This document shows positions 12,190 through 23,016 of a stretch of DNA of 64,000 nucleotides, piece by piece. The stretch lies in contig OW799235.1 in the NCBI GenBank assembly GCA_941918925.1, positions 33,469,201 through 33,533,200 of the forward strand. The letters run 5' to 3'. The first letter of the stretch is position 1. Each line of letters begins with the position of its first letter. A program made the position numbers and the translations under genes. This DNA is from Phyto melanocephala (taxonomy: Eukaryota; Arthropoda; Insecta; Diptera; Rhinophoridae). The notes below the pieces were generated by a model. The model did not search any database. It worked only from the letters and a program-made list of their open reading frames with translations, and was not told the DNA's origin.

Positions 12190-12640
12190 TAATTGTCGAC
12201 AATCCTCATCCCACAGTCCTTTGTAATCGTCAGCATCTCCTTCGGACTGAGGTCACTCATAGCACACATACCTAATGTGTGCTTGCCCGTGATCTTTAGT
12301 CATCCGCTCGCCAGCGACGGACATTCGCATTTTACATGCGCGGATATCTCAGCATTCTTCAGACGTATTCTACAAATATCATCCTCCACGATCTACATCC
12401 TCTTTAGATGATATTTTAAATTTCTATATTCTGTAATCAACGAAGTTACTCAGCCAATCGCCTACTAAAACCGCACCTGCACCTTTGCAAAGAGGCTCCT
12501 TAAGCAACATACGAACCTGTGTTCAAGTGGCTCCCTCCACCCTCCTCCACAGGTTAATTTAAAAACCCCTGACCGCACCAACCCATCCCTTAGGACAATT
12601 CTGGGTTCCCGTCTACAGAATGAAGTTCCCGATTCCCTCA
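12190..12640 (-). pseudogene. non-LTR retrotransposon ORF2 C-terminal fragment
   Basis: The minus strand encodes a degenerate C-terminal zinc-knuckle block: CRI at the first cysteines, then KNAEISAHVKCECPSLAS, followed by LKITGKHTLGMCAMSDLSPKE and a short tail. The layout Cys-x2-Cys, about eight residues, HxxxxCP, then GxHxLG and LSPKE is typical of the end of ORF2 in non-LTR retrotransposons with an RNase H domain. Stops and frame changes are present. The recognisable part is about 0.3 kb; the more GC-rich flank to 12640 is probably the same element but unclear. The clade is not assigned. Confidence 0.6.
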
Positions 12641-14334
12641 ACTATTTGTTTTCTTTCAAACATTTCAATATCCGGAAAAATCTTTTTCGATTGAGAGTTG
12701 AAAAATTTGTTTGTTTTAAAATTTTTAAGATTCAACAAAATTTAGTCAAATACGTAAAAGATAAAGAAAAAACAATTAAAACTACAAATCTATTGTCATT
12801 GTTATATGTGACAAGCCTTCATAGCAAAAATTTCTAAAAATTTTGCTGGGTTGCCTACAAGAACAAAAAAAAATATAAATAAATCGCACATAGATCTTAA
12901 TTATTTCTCAAGATGGTTTTTATGGTAAAAAGGATTTCTGTTTGTTTTTGTTATTGTGTTTTATTTCTATGTAAATTTCGAGTAAGAGAAATCCATTAGT
13001 GAAATAATAAGACAAACACATTTACCCAAAATAGAGACACATACAGATGAAGAAAAAACAATTTGAAAACTATAAATTCGAAATGCGTTCCAAGTACTCA
13101 TACAAAGATACGTACTCATACATATGTGTTTAGACGTTTGTTATCAAAAATTAGTATTTTAAATATGTAAAAATGTGTAAATGGATTTTTATAGCCAACA
13201 TTTAGTAAATGAAGTTTTCTTTTCGATTATTCAAATGAATAAAAGTTGGGAGTTTTAGGTTAGAGAAACCAAAATGATAAAAAAAAACTTTATACTTTTG
13301 GTGTTTTGCTAATTACACAAAAAATTAAGTACATATTTATGTACATATGGTATGTAATGTATGCACATTCATAGATGTGTGTAAGTAAGTTTAATTTTTC
13401 AGTTTTCGTTATGAATTAAACCACGTGAAGGAGGGGGAATTATAATGTCAATTAGTAAAACAATTTTTGTAAGTAAGTGGTAAGTGGTGACGAAGAAATG
13501 AGGTTGATGATTATTTTTAACATCAATTTTATTAATTGCAAAATGTTATATCAGTGAATATGCTAATTTCACATGTATGTATAAATATTAGATATTTTGC
13601 TTAAGACCTTTTGAAAATATTTTAGTTTTGGCTCCGCTAAACTTTTACGAGTTTTACATTGTTTTGATTCCCAAACGCGATACCACTGTAAACACCATAA
13701 ATTTTTCAATTTAAAATAATCTCAATTATTCTATGCTGTTTAAACTTATTTAATATACCATGTCATTCGATATGACGACTATATCTAGAAGTTTTTTAAA
13801 TATTCTACTCTCACAAATGTATTATTTATTAAAAAGCTTCCATTTAATATTTGATGATTTATGAAATGTTAACAAAATTCGTCTGTAGTGATAGCCTTGA
13901 ACGGGTCTCATACCTTTGTTTATGGTAAATGTTTTGTATAAAATATTTTCAAATCATTTTGTATTACATCATGTTAAATGTATTACAAACGGTTCAGTTA
14001 AAATCTGTAAGCCTTCTTCAAATATTCTTATTGAATATAATGCAAATTATACATAAACAAAAATATTGCTTAAGACAGTATGTGGACAGCTCTAGTATGA
14101 AAACCCTTTACAAATGATCTTTTTTTAGAAAATGTTGAATAAATATTTTATTCTATTAAAAGTCACTATTACAACTAGTCTATAAAGTTAATGTCGGTGA
14201 AAGCTTACTTTAGCTAACGTGAACAATGAAGTAACCTTTAAAAAATTTTCATTGTTGCAACGTTTTTTAAAATAAAATTATTTTTTTTTATGTGGCAGTA
14301 GCTGGAACAATACCGATTTCTTTTAACAAATAAA
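12641..14334. other. AT-rich DNA, no recognised feature
   Basis: There are scattered ATGTATG-type simple repeats near 13330-13380 and short chance ORFs. No support for a gene. Confidence 0.5.
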
Positions 14335-14729
14335 AATACATGAAACACCTTTACACGCCTACTATAACGCCCACTTTTCACGTTATTCGCTGTTAATTAA
14401 ATTCAAAAGCTCATAAAAATTACAAAATTAGAGGTATGATGATAAAATTTGCTACATAAATATATCCTTCTAGTCAATGTCATTGAAAATTGAGGTGACA
14501 CGTTCACTTTAACGCCTTGCTCCCATATAACGTTTTATCTTAAATTCATATAATTTCCCTATGCACAAAGTTTTTGGAAGAATAAAGGACTATATTGAAA
14601 TATCTCAGTTTTATTTATTAGCAGAAACTATATTGACATGCCTACTTTAACGCCCACTTTCATTGAAAGACTTAATTTACGAAAACATTTTACTAGCATA
14701 TCGAAGTTATACAAAGAAAGTGATTTAGT
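14335..14729 (+). mobile_element. DINE-B fragment with the empty mariner site
   Basis: It matches the body of other DINE-B copies: CACGCCTACTATAACGCCC, TTAGAGGTATGATGATAAAA, AATAAAGGACTATATTGAAA, then CATATCGAAGTTATACAAAG. Other copies carry a mariner-derived insert at the TA of this last phrase; here (TA at 14710-14711) it is uninterrupted. The 5' part of the element is missing, and the 3' end lies at 17088-17145 beyond a 2.3-kb interruption. Confidence 0.8.
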
Positions 14730-15019
14730 TTTCCCGATTTCCCGGGATTATTTTTCGGAATCCCGGGAAATAAAAAAGGTGGCTACGATTCGAAAGCAGA
14801 TGCTTATATTGTAACAGTTCTTTTTCAGTCGTATTCCAGCTCTGGTCGGGTCAAAAGCTCGCTCGTCTTTGCCATTATCTCTTAAGGGCAATCATGCCGT
14901 CCTTTTCATCCGGCTTCGAGAGTTTTACGTCTCACTCTCGCGTGGTTTATTGTGTGGCGTTGCGTAACTGTGCTTTGGATACAGTTTCCAGACTATTCTA
15001 CAACTAACCGCATGCATAT

Positions 15020-15345
15020 ATTTTAATTGGATTAACTGGAGGAGTAAGAAAAATCATAATTTATAACTGGAGGAGTACCAACTAAACTCATAATTTACAA
15101 CTGAAGGAGTACCAACTAAACTTAAATTATTCTAACTGGAGGAGTTCCATAAAACTCAGCATAATTAATTGTTTAGATGTCTCCGACTTCCTATACAATG
15201 GTATAGGTCGACTTGCGGTGCCTCAACCAACGTCTTTTTTAACTAGAGGAGAACCATAAAACTCAACTTTAATTATTGTTCAAGTGTCTCCGACTTCCTA
15301 TACAGAGGTACAGGTCGATTTGCGGAGCCGGAACCAACGTAGAAT
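15020..15345. repeat. short and about 105-bp tandem repeats
   Basis: The phrase AACTGGAGGAGTACCAACTA recurs with variation near 15034, 15066, 15102 and 15137. From 15137 a unit of about 105 bp, containing GTCTCCGACTTCCTATACA and AGGTCGACTTGCGG, is repeated twice (to about 15240 and 15345). This resembles the leader of an unidentified transposable element. No ORF is associated. Confidence 0.65.
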
Positions 15346-15584
15346 ACCCTGGCTATTTGGTTACGTACCAATCAATTTTTAGAATAAAAAAAAAACAGCT
15401 CTTGTTCATAAAAATTTTTTCTTCAAGGTTTTTTTTTAAACTTTACATTTAAAAATATTTTTACAAATAATTTGATATACTTTTTGAGGTAATATGTTAA
15501 ACGTTAAAAATACTTCAAAATTTCTATAAAGAAAGAGTTAAAGTTTTTTGGGGGAAGTGGTCAAAAAACCCAAAATATTGTAAA

Positions 15585-16560
15585 CTAGAAAAGCCCGGCG
15601 CGCGTTGCTACGCCCCTTCATGAATTTTAATCGCATTGTAAGTTTTAATCGAATATCAAGTGCAACGCTAAAAACTATAACTTTTTCTTTATGAGCGTGG
15701 CACTGCCCACTTTTCTAATTTCGAAACTGTATAGTCATGACAGCTCACTAAGTGTGCAAAGTTTCAGAAAAGTCGGTCCAGTGAAAGTACCTTAAAAATA
15801 TAACTTTTTTAATGGGGGTAGCATTGCCCACTTTTTTAATCACGAAATTATATAGTCATATCAGCTCAATATGTGCGCAAAGTTTCAGAAAAATCGGTCC
15901 AGTGCCAGTACCTCAAAATTATATCTTTTTTTATGGGCGTGGCACTGTCCGCTTTTCTAAATACGAAACTGTATAGTCATGACCACTCAATATGTGTGCA
16001 AAGTTTCAGAAAAATCGGTACAGTGCAAGTACATCAAAATGATACCTTTTTTTAATGGGCGTGGCACTGCCCACTTTTCTAATGACGAAAGTGTAAAGCC
16101 ATGACAGCTCAGTATGTTTGAAAAGTTTCAGAAAATTCGGTCGAGTGCACGTAGCTAAAACTGATAACTAATTTTTTATGGGCGTAGCCCCGCCCACCTT
16201 TTTAATCACGAAATTAAAAAGTCATGACAGCTTAATATGTGTGCAAAGTTTCAGAAAAATCGGTCCAGTGCAAGTACCTCAAAATTAAAACTTTTTTAGG
16301 GGCGTGGCCCCGCCCACTTTTCTTATCACGAAATTATTTAGTCATAACAGCTCGATATGTGTGCAAAGTTTCAGAAAAATCGGTCAAGTGGAAGTAGCTA
16401 AAACTGATAACTAATTTTTTATGGGCGTGGCCCCGCCCACTTTTTTCCACCCATAAACACTCCCTGGTATGTGTACAACAACTTGCCAAAGTTTGAGTCC
16501 GATCGTTTCGGAGTCTATAGCTAACACACACACACAGAGTTTCACTTTTATATATATAGA
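15585..16560 (-). mobile_element. Helitron-like non-autonomous element, copy 2
   Basis: On the minus strand it starts TCTATATATATAAAAGTGAA at 16560 after an A and ends with a GC-rich hairpin region and CTAG at 15585, followed by T. It has about seven copies of the 121-bp unit; the GCCCAC marker recurs at about 15705, 15826, 15947, 16069, 16192, 16312 and 16435. Copy 1 has four. No protein is encoded; open frames inside are by-products of the tandem unit. It is inserted in the unclassified element that splits a DINE-B copy. Confidence 0.75.
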
Positions 16561-17087
16561 TTTGTTTCATGTACTTTTAACTATTCGTCCAACATCGATA
16601 AAAAGTGAATGAGTGTTTTCTGTAACAGGGCAATTTTTTGATAAAATCAAAAATAGACTTTTTGACCAGTCAATAAACGCTTTGAGCATATTAAAAGACG
16701 ATTTTCTAAGTCGGTAAAAATTTGAACGTTATATTTTTTTAATAATACATTGTCTTGTTTTTGAAATTGAATTCTAATGATTTTATTTTTGATCTCACAG
16801 CTGTACCTGTATTTTTGTTTTTTGTTCTCATACTTGATCTCGTGTCTAGAGAATAATAATTTTTTTCAATAAAAAATATTTTCACTCAATTTATATTTTA
16901 AATTCAAGTTTCTTTATTAATTTTTATAGTTTTAAAGTGTTTCTTTAACATTATAAACTATTTTATGTTTTTTAATAAAAAGTTTTTTATTAATTAAAAA
17001 CAAATTTACATTCCATTTGTTTTGCTGCGGGATCCCGGGAAATTAAAAAATAAATCTTGCATTCTTGCATTCTTGCATAAAAGTACG

Positions 17088-17145
17088 GAAAATTGGTGGT
17101 GGGTACAAAAGATTCGGCACAGCCGAATATAGTGCTCTTTCTTAT
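17088..17145 (+). mobile_element. DINE-B 3' terminus (detached part)
   Basis: It contains TTGGTGGTGGGTACAAAAG, the hairpin ATTCGGCACAGCCGAAT and TAGTGCTCTTTCTTA, the DINE-B 3' end. It completes the copy whose body is at 14335-14729. Confidence 0.8.
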
Positions 17146-17402
17146 TATGTTTGCTGATGATGAATGTAAAACTTTATTCATGGAATAGAAATGATAATCA
17201 CAGTTTTTATCTCTAAACTGATTTGAAAAATTTTCTTAATTAGTGTACGGTAAGTCTTATGGAATTGTAATTTAACAAAACGCAAATCTATGACTTTCTG
17301 CAGACATTCATCGATTTTAATTATTTACTTTCTAAATGGCTCTACGTTAGATGTTGTTGACTTGTTTTTTAGATTTCTGAATCGCCTTTGACAGTAAATA
17401 AA

Positions 17403-17610
17403 GCTAATGGGAAATAAAGTTTTAAAAAGCGTTAGGCTAAAGATTTTAAAGATCCTTAATTTATAAAAACTTTATTCACGTCAATTGTTAGAACTTTTCT
17501 TGAATATGGATCAGTAATTTCAAATCCCCATTGTGATGTGGATATTCAAAAACTTTAATCAAAAAACAATTTTTGCAATTTTGCTTTGTTGGAATCCTAA
17601 TAAAAACTAA
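17403..17610 (+). pseudogene. non-LTR reverse transcriptase fragment
   Basis: The plus strand reads through LNFIKTLFTSIVRTFLEYG-like sequence and then GSVISNPHCDVDIQKL. The motif (hydrophobic helix, LEYGSV, W/I-x-NP, two residues before DVDI) is the thumb region after the YADD domain in Jockey/CR1-type reverse transcriptases and matches the fragment at 33598-34060. Stops follow. Only about 70 codons remain. Confidence 0.6.
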
Positions 17611-17624
17611 ACGTCATATTAATA

Positions 17625-18142
17625 CTATGTTCACACAGGCGCCTTAATTGTCAATTTATAATATTATTGCAATTAAAGGCCTTATTGAGCTCAATTTACC
17701 ATACTAAAAATTATTTTTAAATTGAGCAATATATACTTAATTGTTTCACTTATTGTCTAAAACTCGAAATACAACTCTTGAGAAGTATGTTCAGTGGGAA
17801 GAAAATTCTATATTAGTAGCATTTCTAATGTCAAACAAACAAATATACAAAAAATAAAAAGTAAGAAAATGGAAAATTTTTGAAAAAAATTTTAGAAAAA
17901 TGTTTGAATAAATTCAAATACATACATATAAGTATATATACGTATAAATATAATTGTAAATATATTTTATCAACAGGAGAAACACTGAAAAGGAGACATT
18001 ATTTGATTTGGTATAAATACATCGTATTTTTACAGCTATCAAATGCTAATTGAGTAAGATAAATTGAGTATGTCTGAACACTTATTTTAATTGCTCAATC
18101 AACACTAAATTGAAACAATTAAAATATCTGTCTGAACAGGGC
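17625..18142. mobile_element. MITE-like inverted-repeat element (MITE-D)
   Basis: The left end TGTTCACACAGGCGCCTTAA followed by TTGTCAATTT is matched in reverse by the right end (CTGTTCAGACAG, TTTTAATTGTTTCAATTT). TTGAGC/GCTCAA and AATTGAG words recur in both halves. About 0.5 kb and non-coding. I could not fix a target duplication, so the superfamily is open. Confidence 0.5.
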
Positions 18143-18419
18143 ATAAAGTCGTTAAAGTTTATTCGTATATTGTAAAAAATTGTGTTCAATAAAATTTAAG
18201 AAAATTTTTCTAATTTTCCTAATTTCTTTGTATATTTTGTAATCAAAAACATGAAAAAAATTTGACATTCCCCATCATCTGAGCTGATAATTTCACCCGT
18301 ATGATTTACCTTATTTTTAATATTTTAAAAGTTCGACGTATAAAAATAATTTTTTTTAAATAACAGAAATAAAAATAAGCAAAACATAAAAAAACATTGG
18401 TATCAAAAACTTTAATTAA

Positions 18420-18546
18420 GTAAGTATTATTGATTAAAGCATAATAATAATAATTATAATAACTTGCTTTAACCACAATCATATAATTCAATCATAGTAT
18501 GTTGCGTTTAGATTATAATTACCACGACCATGTTCTTCTTTGCGTT
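18420..18546. mobile_element. MITE-C fragment, right end
   Basis: It contains AACCACAATCATATAATTCA, ATCATAGTATGTTGCG, GATTATAATTACCACGACCA and the TTCTTTGCGTTC end, matching the right arm of the copy at 45558-46507. Confidence 0.6.
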
Positions 18547-19108
18547 CAGATTTAGCGTGAACTGCTCAGCTTATACAACTTGTAGTGAAAGAAACAAATT
18601 TACATAAACAATAATGTTTTTCCTTATCTCTCTTGCACTGTGATGATGCATGAGTCAACTCCCACTGCTTTTTAAAACAACCACTTGATACAAAAGTATT
18701 TAAAGAAATTCGGAAATAAAAAATAAACCCTTAAAAACATAAAGGAAAATTATACATGCATGTACCAACATATGTAAATATGTATAGTTAGTTATATGTT
18801 TTACATTCATACATATGTATGTATGTATGTAGATAGGCCTCCTCCTGCTGCTTGTTATTACAATCGTATACAACAATGACAGCAGGCAAATAAATCATTG
18901 GCTGGTAAAAAAAAAAACAAGAAAAACGGCAACATCATAATGAAATCACGCATTTAAAAAATATATCTGCAATATTTTTTTTTATTTGTTTGGAAATGAT
19001 AAAAGAAAACAATATTGAAATTTAAACAAAACTTTGATTTGACACTATCAAATCTTTTTTAATTTTTTTATATGCATACTGGATCTATTACACAGTACAA
19101 CACATGAT
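18547..19108. other. non-coding DNA with ATGT microsatellites
   Basis: It contains CATA/TATG runs near 18760-18830 and no coding signal. It may be unique host sequence. Confidence 0.45.
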
Positions 19109-21186
19109 TTGCCAACTCAATTCTGTGAACTGTATGTAAAATTAGACCCAAAAAGAAGAATTTCTGCATCATTCGTTTTGTCTTCTTACCTGCGATTTGA
19201 AGTTAGTATTGATTTGAAGTTAGTATTATCGTATAGGGGAATTTATCACGTTTTAGGCCCTGTTGTTTGACGTAGCTCGACAACCACTAGCCCAATTTAG
19301 TTGAAATAAATTTTAAAAAATTAAGAATTACAATTCCCTTAATCTGTTCATATATTGTTTTCCTATACAAGTAACACTTTCGAAGTTAAAAATGAATGTA
19401 TGAAGGGAAAAATTATTTTTTGCCTAAAAATTTAAATTTTTTTTTTTTTTAAATCAAAAAAAAACCCAAAATGGAAAAAAGTTTCAAGTCTAGTTATTTT
19501 TTTCGCAAAGTCACATAACCTATGAGCAAAATGAGACAAAGATCATAAAAATCGATGCACGCGTTTCGCTTTTATTCGCAATTGAGTAAATGTATGAATT
19601 TCAAAAATCAGTTATAGCCACCACCCTTAAAATAAAAATATAAATTAAAAAATTATCATGAAAAAAAAAACTTTATTTATAAAAACTTAATGAAAATAAA
19701 ATAATATGCAATTAATACGCAATTATAATATGCATAAAAACAAAATTTAGAACATTTTTTCAATTATTGGCAATATCCATCCTTGTAGAAGTTGACGCTT
19801 GTGGTTCTGATGATCTTGTTTTCTTCGTAGGTATCAGCAGGGCGTTGCACTGGAAGTGTGACAGTAAATGCAGCAGTGTATACTTTTGTTTTCAATTGTT
19901 GTCTGTTTAATCCAGGACGAAAATTTATGCATTCATAGCACCTGGATTCATCATGTCCAGTTGTGTCTTCCACCCAAATTACTGGCTTCATAAAGGATAA
20001 CTTTCTACTTTTTCCGTGAATCCATTTTAGAAGGGTAGTATAACAACTGTTGCACACTGTGTTCGGCGTAAAATTTGCACCACTTAAATCTGCTTCATCG
20101 AAATAATTACAATACGCGGTTTTGAATTGCTCAGTAAACAAATTTTTTCGATCTTTTTTCTGTATTTTTCGGACGGTATGACCACAAACGTAACAATATT
20201 CATCCAAATATCGGCACTTGTTGTTTTCCATATTGATATATTTTATGTTTTGTTGTTATTTACTTTTAAAAAACTGGAGAAAAATCACTTTCACTGTTCG
20301 CGTTCGTCGGCACTGGCTGAATGCCAAAAATCGATCACGTATTTTTGAATATTTTACTGCCAGGTACTTATAAATGGGCGCATATTTTAATGGCGGCTGG
20401 CTATATACCTGAATCAGCACTTGTACGTTTCAAACTGTGCAAAACTTTCAAAATAATGACCACCCTTAAATGTGGGTGCAATTTCTGTAAAAAAATCATA
20501 TAGGTAGCCACCGGAAAAACCAAAATAATAAAAAGGTCCATTTTCCGTTTAATTGTCCACGTACATTTATTACCGCAATCATAAAAATCAAATAACCTTT
20601 TGTTTATTCCTTTTTTTTTAATTCTCAGAATCATGAAAAAGGTGTCAATGTTTTCTCCAAATAATGTTGTGCATATCTCGAGCAAATTTTTGAAATTCAT
20701 ACATTTACTCAATTGCGAATAAAAGCGAAACGCGTACATCGATTTTTATGATCTTTGTCTCATTTTGCTCATAGGTTATGTGACTTTGCGAAAAAATAAC
20801 TAGACTTGAAACTTTTTTCCATTTTGGGTTTTTTTTTGATTTAAAAAAAAAAAAAAATTTAAATTTTTAGGCAAAAAATAATTTTTTCCCTTCATACATT
20901 CATTTTTAACTTCGAAAGTGTTACTTGTATAGGAAAACAATATATAAACAGATTAAGGGAATTGTAATTCTTAATTTTTTAAAATTTATTTCAACTAAAT
21001 TGGGCTAGTGGTTGTCGAGCTACGTCAAACAACAGGGCCTAAAACGTGATAAATTCCCCTATACGATAATACTAACTTCAAATCGATACTAACTTCAAAT
21101 CGCAGGTAAGAAGACAAAACGAATGATGCAGAAATTCTTCTTTTTGGGTCTAATTTCACATACAGTTCACAGAATTGAGTTGGCAA
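19109..21186. mobile_element. element with about 500-bp terminal inverted repeats
   Basis: The left arm (19109-19608) starts TTGCCAACTCAATTCTGTGA and is the near-perfect reverse complement of the right arm (20686-21186). Both contain the doubled phrase GATTTGAAGTTAGTAT, TACGTCAAACAACAGGGCC (one orientation) and long A/T tracts. The 1.1-kb centre holds one intact minus-strand ORF for a cysteine-rich protein plus an ORF of 112 codons (20401-20739) with no recognised motif that overlaps the right arm. No clean target duplication is visible. The structure suggests a foldback-like or non-autonomous DNA transposon; the superfamily is unassigned. Confidence 0.8.
19764..20231 (-). CDS. cysteine-rich protein with putative zinc-binding domain
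   Basis: An intact 155-residue frame starts MENNKCRYLDEYCYVCG and ends at TAA. Cysteines are arranged as C-x6-CYVCG (about residues 6-16), then VCNSC (about 59-63) before LLKWIHGKSRKL, a PVIWVE motif, and CYEC (about 98-101) after HDES. This suggests a zinc-binding fold. The same order (CYICG, VCNTC, LRQW-x2-GKR, P-x-VRRE, H-x3-CYFC) starts the broken gene at 49960-51610, so I infer a shared N-terminal domain of a transposon protein family. There the domain precedes a long C-terminal region; here it ends after about 155 residues. It may be a truncated transposase or a DNA-binding accessory protein. Function is not established. Confidence 0.6.
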   Translation of the reverse strand: MENNKCRYLDEYCYVCGHTVRKIQKKDRKNLFTEQFKTAYCNYFDEADLSGANFTPNTVCNSCYTTLLKWIHGKSRKLSFMKPVIWVEDTTGHDESRCYECINFRPGLNRQQLKTKVYTAAFTVTLPVQRPADTYEENKIIRTTSVNFYKDGYCQ

Positions 21187-21679
21187 TCAATTAACTGAAA
21201 AATGTTGTACATAATTATGTACGTGTGTACACAATTAAAAACTATATAAAATAGTGTTTGAGTACCAGCACTGATAGTCCCAACTCGTGGAGTGCGTTGT
21301 GTGAGCATCAGAAAAATTGGTTACAAATCGGATGGAGAGAGTAGTGCTAATAGACACTTGATATTAACTAACTATTAACTAAGTTAACTAACTCCAAAAG
21401 TTGTCCGCCCAATACAAAATTTACATCAGTAAAGTTGATTCATTAGAATCTTAAATCTTTGCATTTATTCGTCTAAAGTTCCGTAAGGTTGCTATTGACC
21501 CAAGTAAAAAATTTATTAATATCATGTTGTAGGTATAAGTGATCAGATTTCATATTAATTTTGAGAAAAATGTTCACATCATCAGAAAACAGAAATATAC
21601 AACCAAATGACTTCCTTGCGTAAATCCAGATATAACTTAATATGCAAGCAAATATAAAACATTGTGGTAATAATTATAC
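21187..21679. other. non-coding stretch with a possible core promoter
   Basis: No coding or repeat match was found. A TATA-box-like motif lies at 21245-21250; see the separate entry. Confidence 0.4.
21243..21300 (+). promoter_or_regulatory. possible TATA-box core promoter
   Basis: TATATAAAAT near 21243-21252 is followed about 25-30 bases later by AGCACTGATAG, which could serve as an initiator, and then by GC-richer sequence. This spacing fits an insect RNA polymerase II promoter. No convincing coding sequence follows, and such motifs are expected by chance in AT-rich DNA. Confidence 0.2.
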
Positions 21680-21790
21680 TTAATCTAAGAACAACATACT
21701 ATGATTGAATTATATGATTGTGGTTAAAGCATATAATGTTTACCAGTTATCAATTTTATGTTTAATTGAAGTATTGTAATGTTTATACCT
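21680..21790. mobile_element. MITE-C fragment, left-arm part
   Basis: It contains AACAACATACTATGATTG, ATATGATTGTGGTTAAAGC and TTTACCAGTTATCAATTTTA, matching the inner part of the MITE-C arm. It is truncated on both sides. Confidence 0.55.
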
Positions 21791-21894
21791 TTTATAAACG
21801 TTATTTTATTTCCTTTAAATAAGCCGGGATTTTTTTATTGCAAATAATAAACAGTGCTATTGAAATTTACGTTATAAAAGCTATATTTATATCA

Positions 21895-22440
21895 GCACAA
21901 GTTGACCCGGAGAACGTTGTTTTGTCATATAAATTATTTCTAGGATATATTTTTCACATTAAAAAACACGTAAGCCATGCAGATCTATCTTAGTTTAAAA
22001 TTTCATCGAAGTCGTTACGTTATTTAGGTGAGGCATAAATTGTCCCTTGGGGGTGTGTCACCCTAAATATTTAGGAGTATGAAAAGTAGATGTTGACCGA
22101 TTCTTAAACGTTTATATCTGCGTTGGCTGGCCTATGAATTGTGTAAAATTTGAAGAAAAATACTAAAAACTATATCGATGAAAGTACATGATTAAAAAAA
22201 AATTGGCATTAAAGTAGGCGTGGTAAAGAAATATCCTAATTACCGTACCAGAGTCTAAGTTATATTAGGTGAAAACTTTAAGAAGATCGGTCCAGCAGTC
22301 TGGCCTACCTGAGGGGTCGTGAAAAAAGGCGTGGCGTTGAGGAGTGTAAAAAAATAGATGTTGACAGATTCTTAGACCTGCCCGATATGCACACAAAATT
22401 TCATGAAAATCGGTCGAGTTTAATAACAACATATACATAA
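21895..22440. repeat. non-coding transposon-like repeat, unclassified
   Basis: It contains phrases typical of dispersed insect repeats: GTTGACCCGGAGAACGTTGT, AAGAAGATCGGTCCAGCAG, AAATTTCATGAAAATCGGTC and GGCGTGG motifs. No ends or coding parts are defined. It directly precedes the non-LTR retrotransposon at 22445. Confidence 0.35.
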
Positions 22441-22444
22441 ACGA

Positions 22445-23016
22445 TATAACTAACTATATAAGACAATGGTGCGAAAAGTCAGACGCTGTTTTGTGAAAGA
22501 CAAAATGCAAGTACATTCATATCTGTAGAAAACATAGGTGCAATTGCAACTTGATTTCCGATATACATAAAACCCACTCAAGTAGATAGACTTAAAATTC
22601 TCGGAGTTACGTTCAATAAAACGTTAAGTTGGAATTACCATAAAGATTATCTAATCAATTCCCTAGGAAGCCAAATGAATATAGTAAAATGTCTAGCTAA
22701 CCAAAAATTAATTCATAAATTGATCCAATATTGCTAATATAATAAAACATCTTATTCTTTCAAAAATAAGATACGGCAACTCCTCAAAAGCTTCTTTGAG
22801 AAAAGTGAAAACCATAGTTAATGCTGCAATTCGAATCGTACTTGGTGCGTTACGTATGACACCAATCGACAATATATACTTTGAATCTAACAGCCTTACC
22901 CTAGAGCTACTGTATGAGATAGAAAAGAAAAAAAACACTAAATCGATAAAACACTCTCAAGACACCTCGCTCAATAATATTTTAAAAAATTTCTCAAAAG
23001 TTAAAAGAAATAAAAA
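22445..23016 (+). pseudogene. non-LTR reverse transcriptase C-terminal part (split)
   Basis: Frames read TNYIRQWCEKSDAVL, then a KT-CKYI segment, LKILGVTFNKTLSWNYHKDY, MNIVKCLAN, and VKTIVNAAIRIVLGALRMTP followed by IDNIYFESNSLTLELLYEIE. This is the order after the YADD motif in I/Jockey-type reverse transcriptases: WC...KT, LG-V-x-F-D/N-x-x-L-W, and NAAIR-x-x-GA-x-x-x-TPI. The 5' half is missing and there are frameshifts. The coding sequence is interrupted at 23017 by a DINE-A copy and resumes at 23770 with the RNase H domain, so both parts come from one insertion. Confidence 0.75.

Larger units (their letters stand above)
14730..17045. mobile_element. unclassified insertion splitting a DINE-B copy
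   Basis: The ends carry TTTCCCGGGAT in opposite orientation (14737-14770 region, which also contains GGAATCCCGGGAAAT, and 17027-17045). Between them lie a GC-richer block (14790-15370), AT-rich DNA, a complete inverted Helitron copy, and more AT-rich DNA. CCCGGG-containing termini occur in some hAT-type elements, but no target duplication could be fixed and no coding domain is visible. The boundaries are approximate. Confidence 0.4.

Noticed and set aside
18420..21790. MITE-C fragments placed almost symmetrically around the 19109-21186 element
   Set aside because: The DNA between each fragment and the element is not an inverted repeat, so the symmetry is most likely chance.
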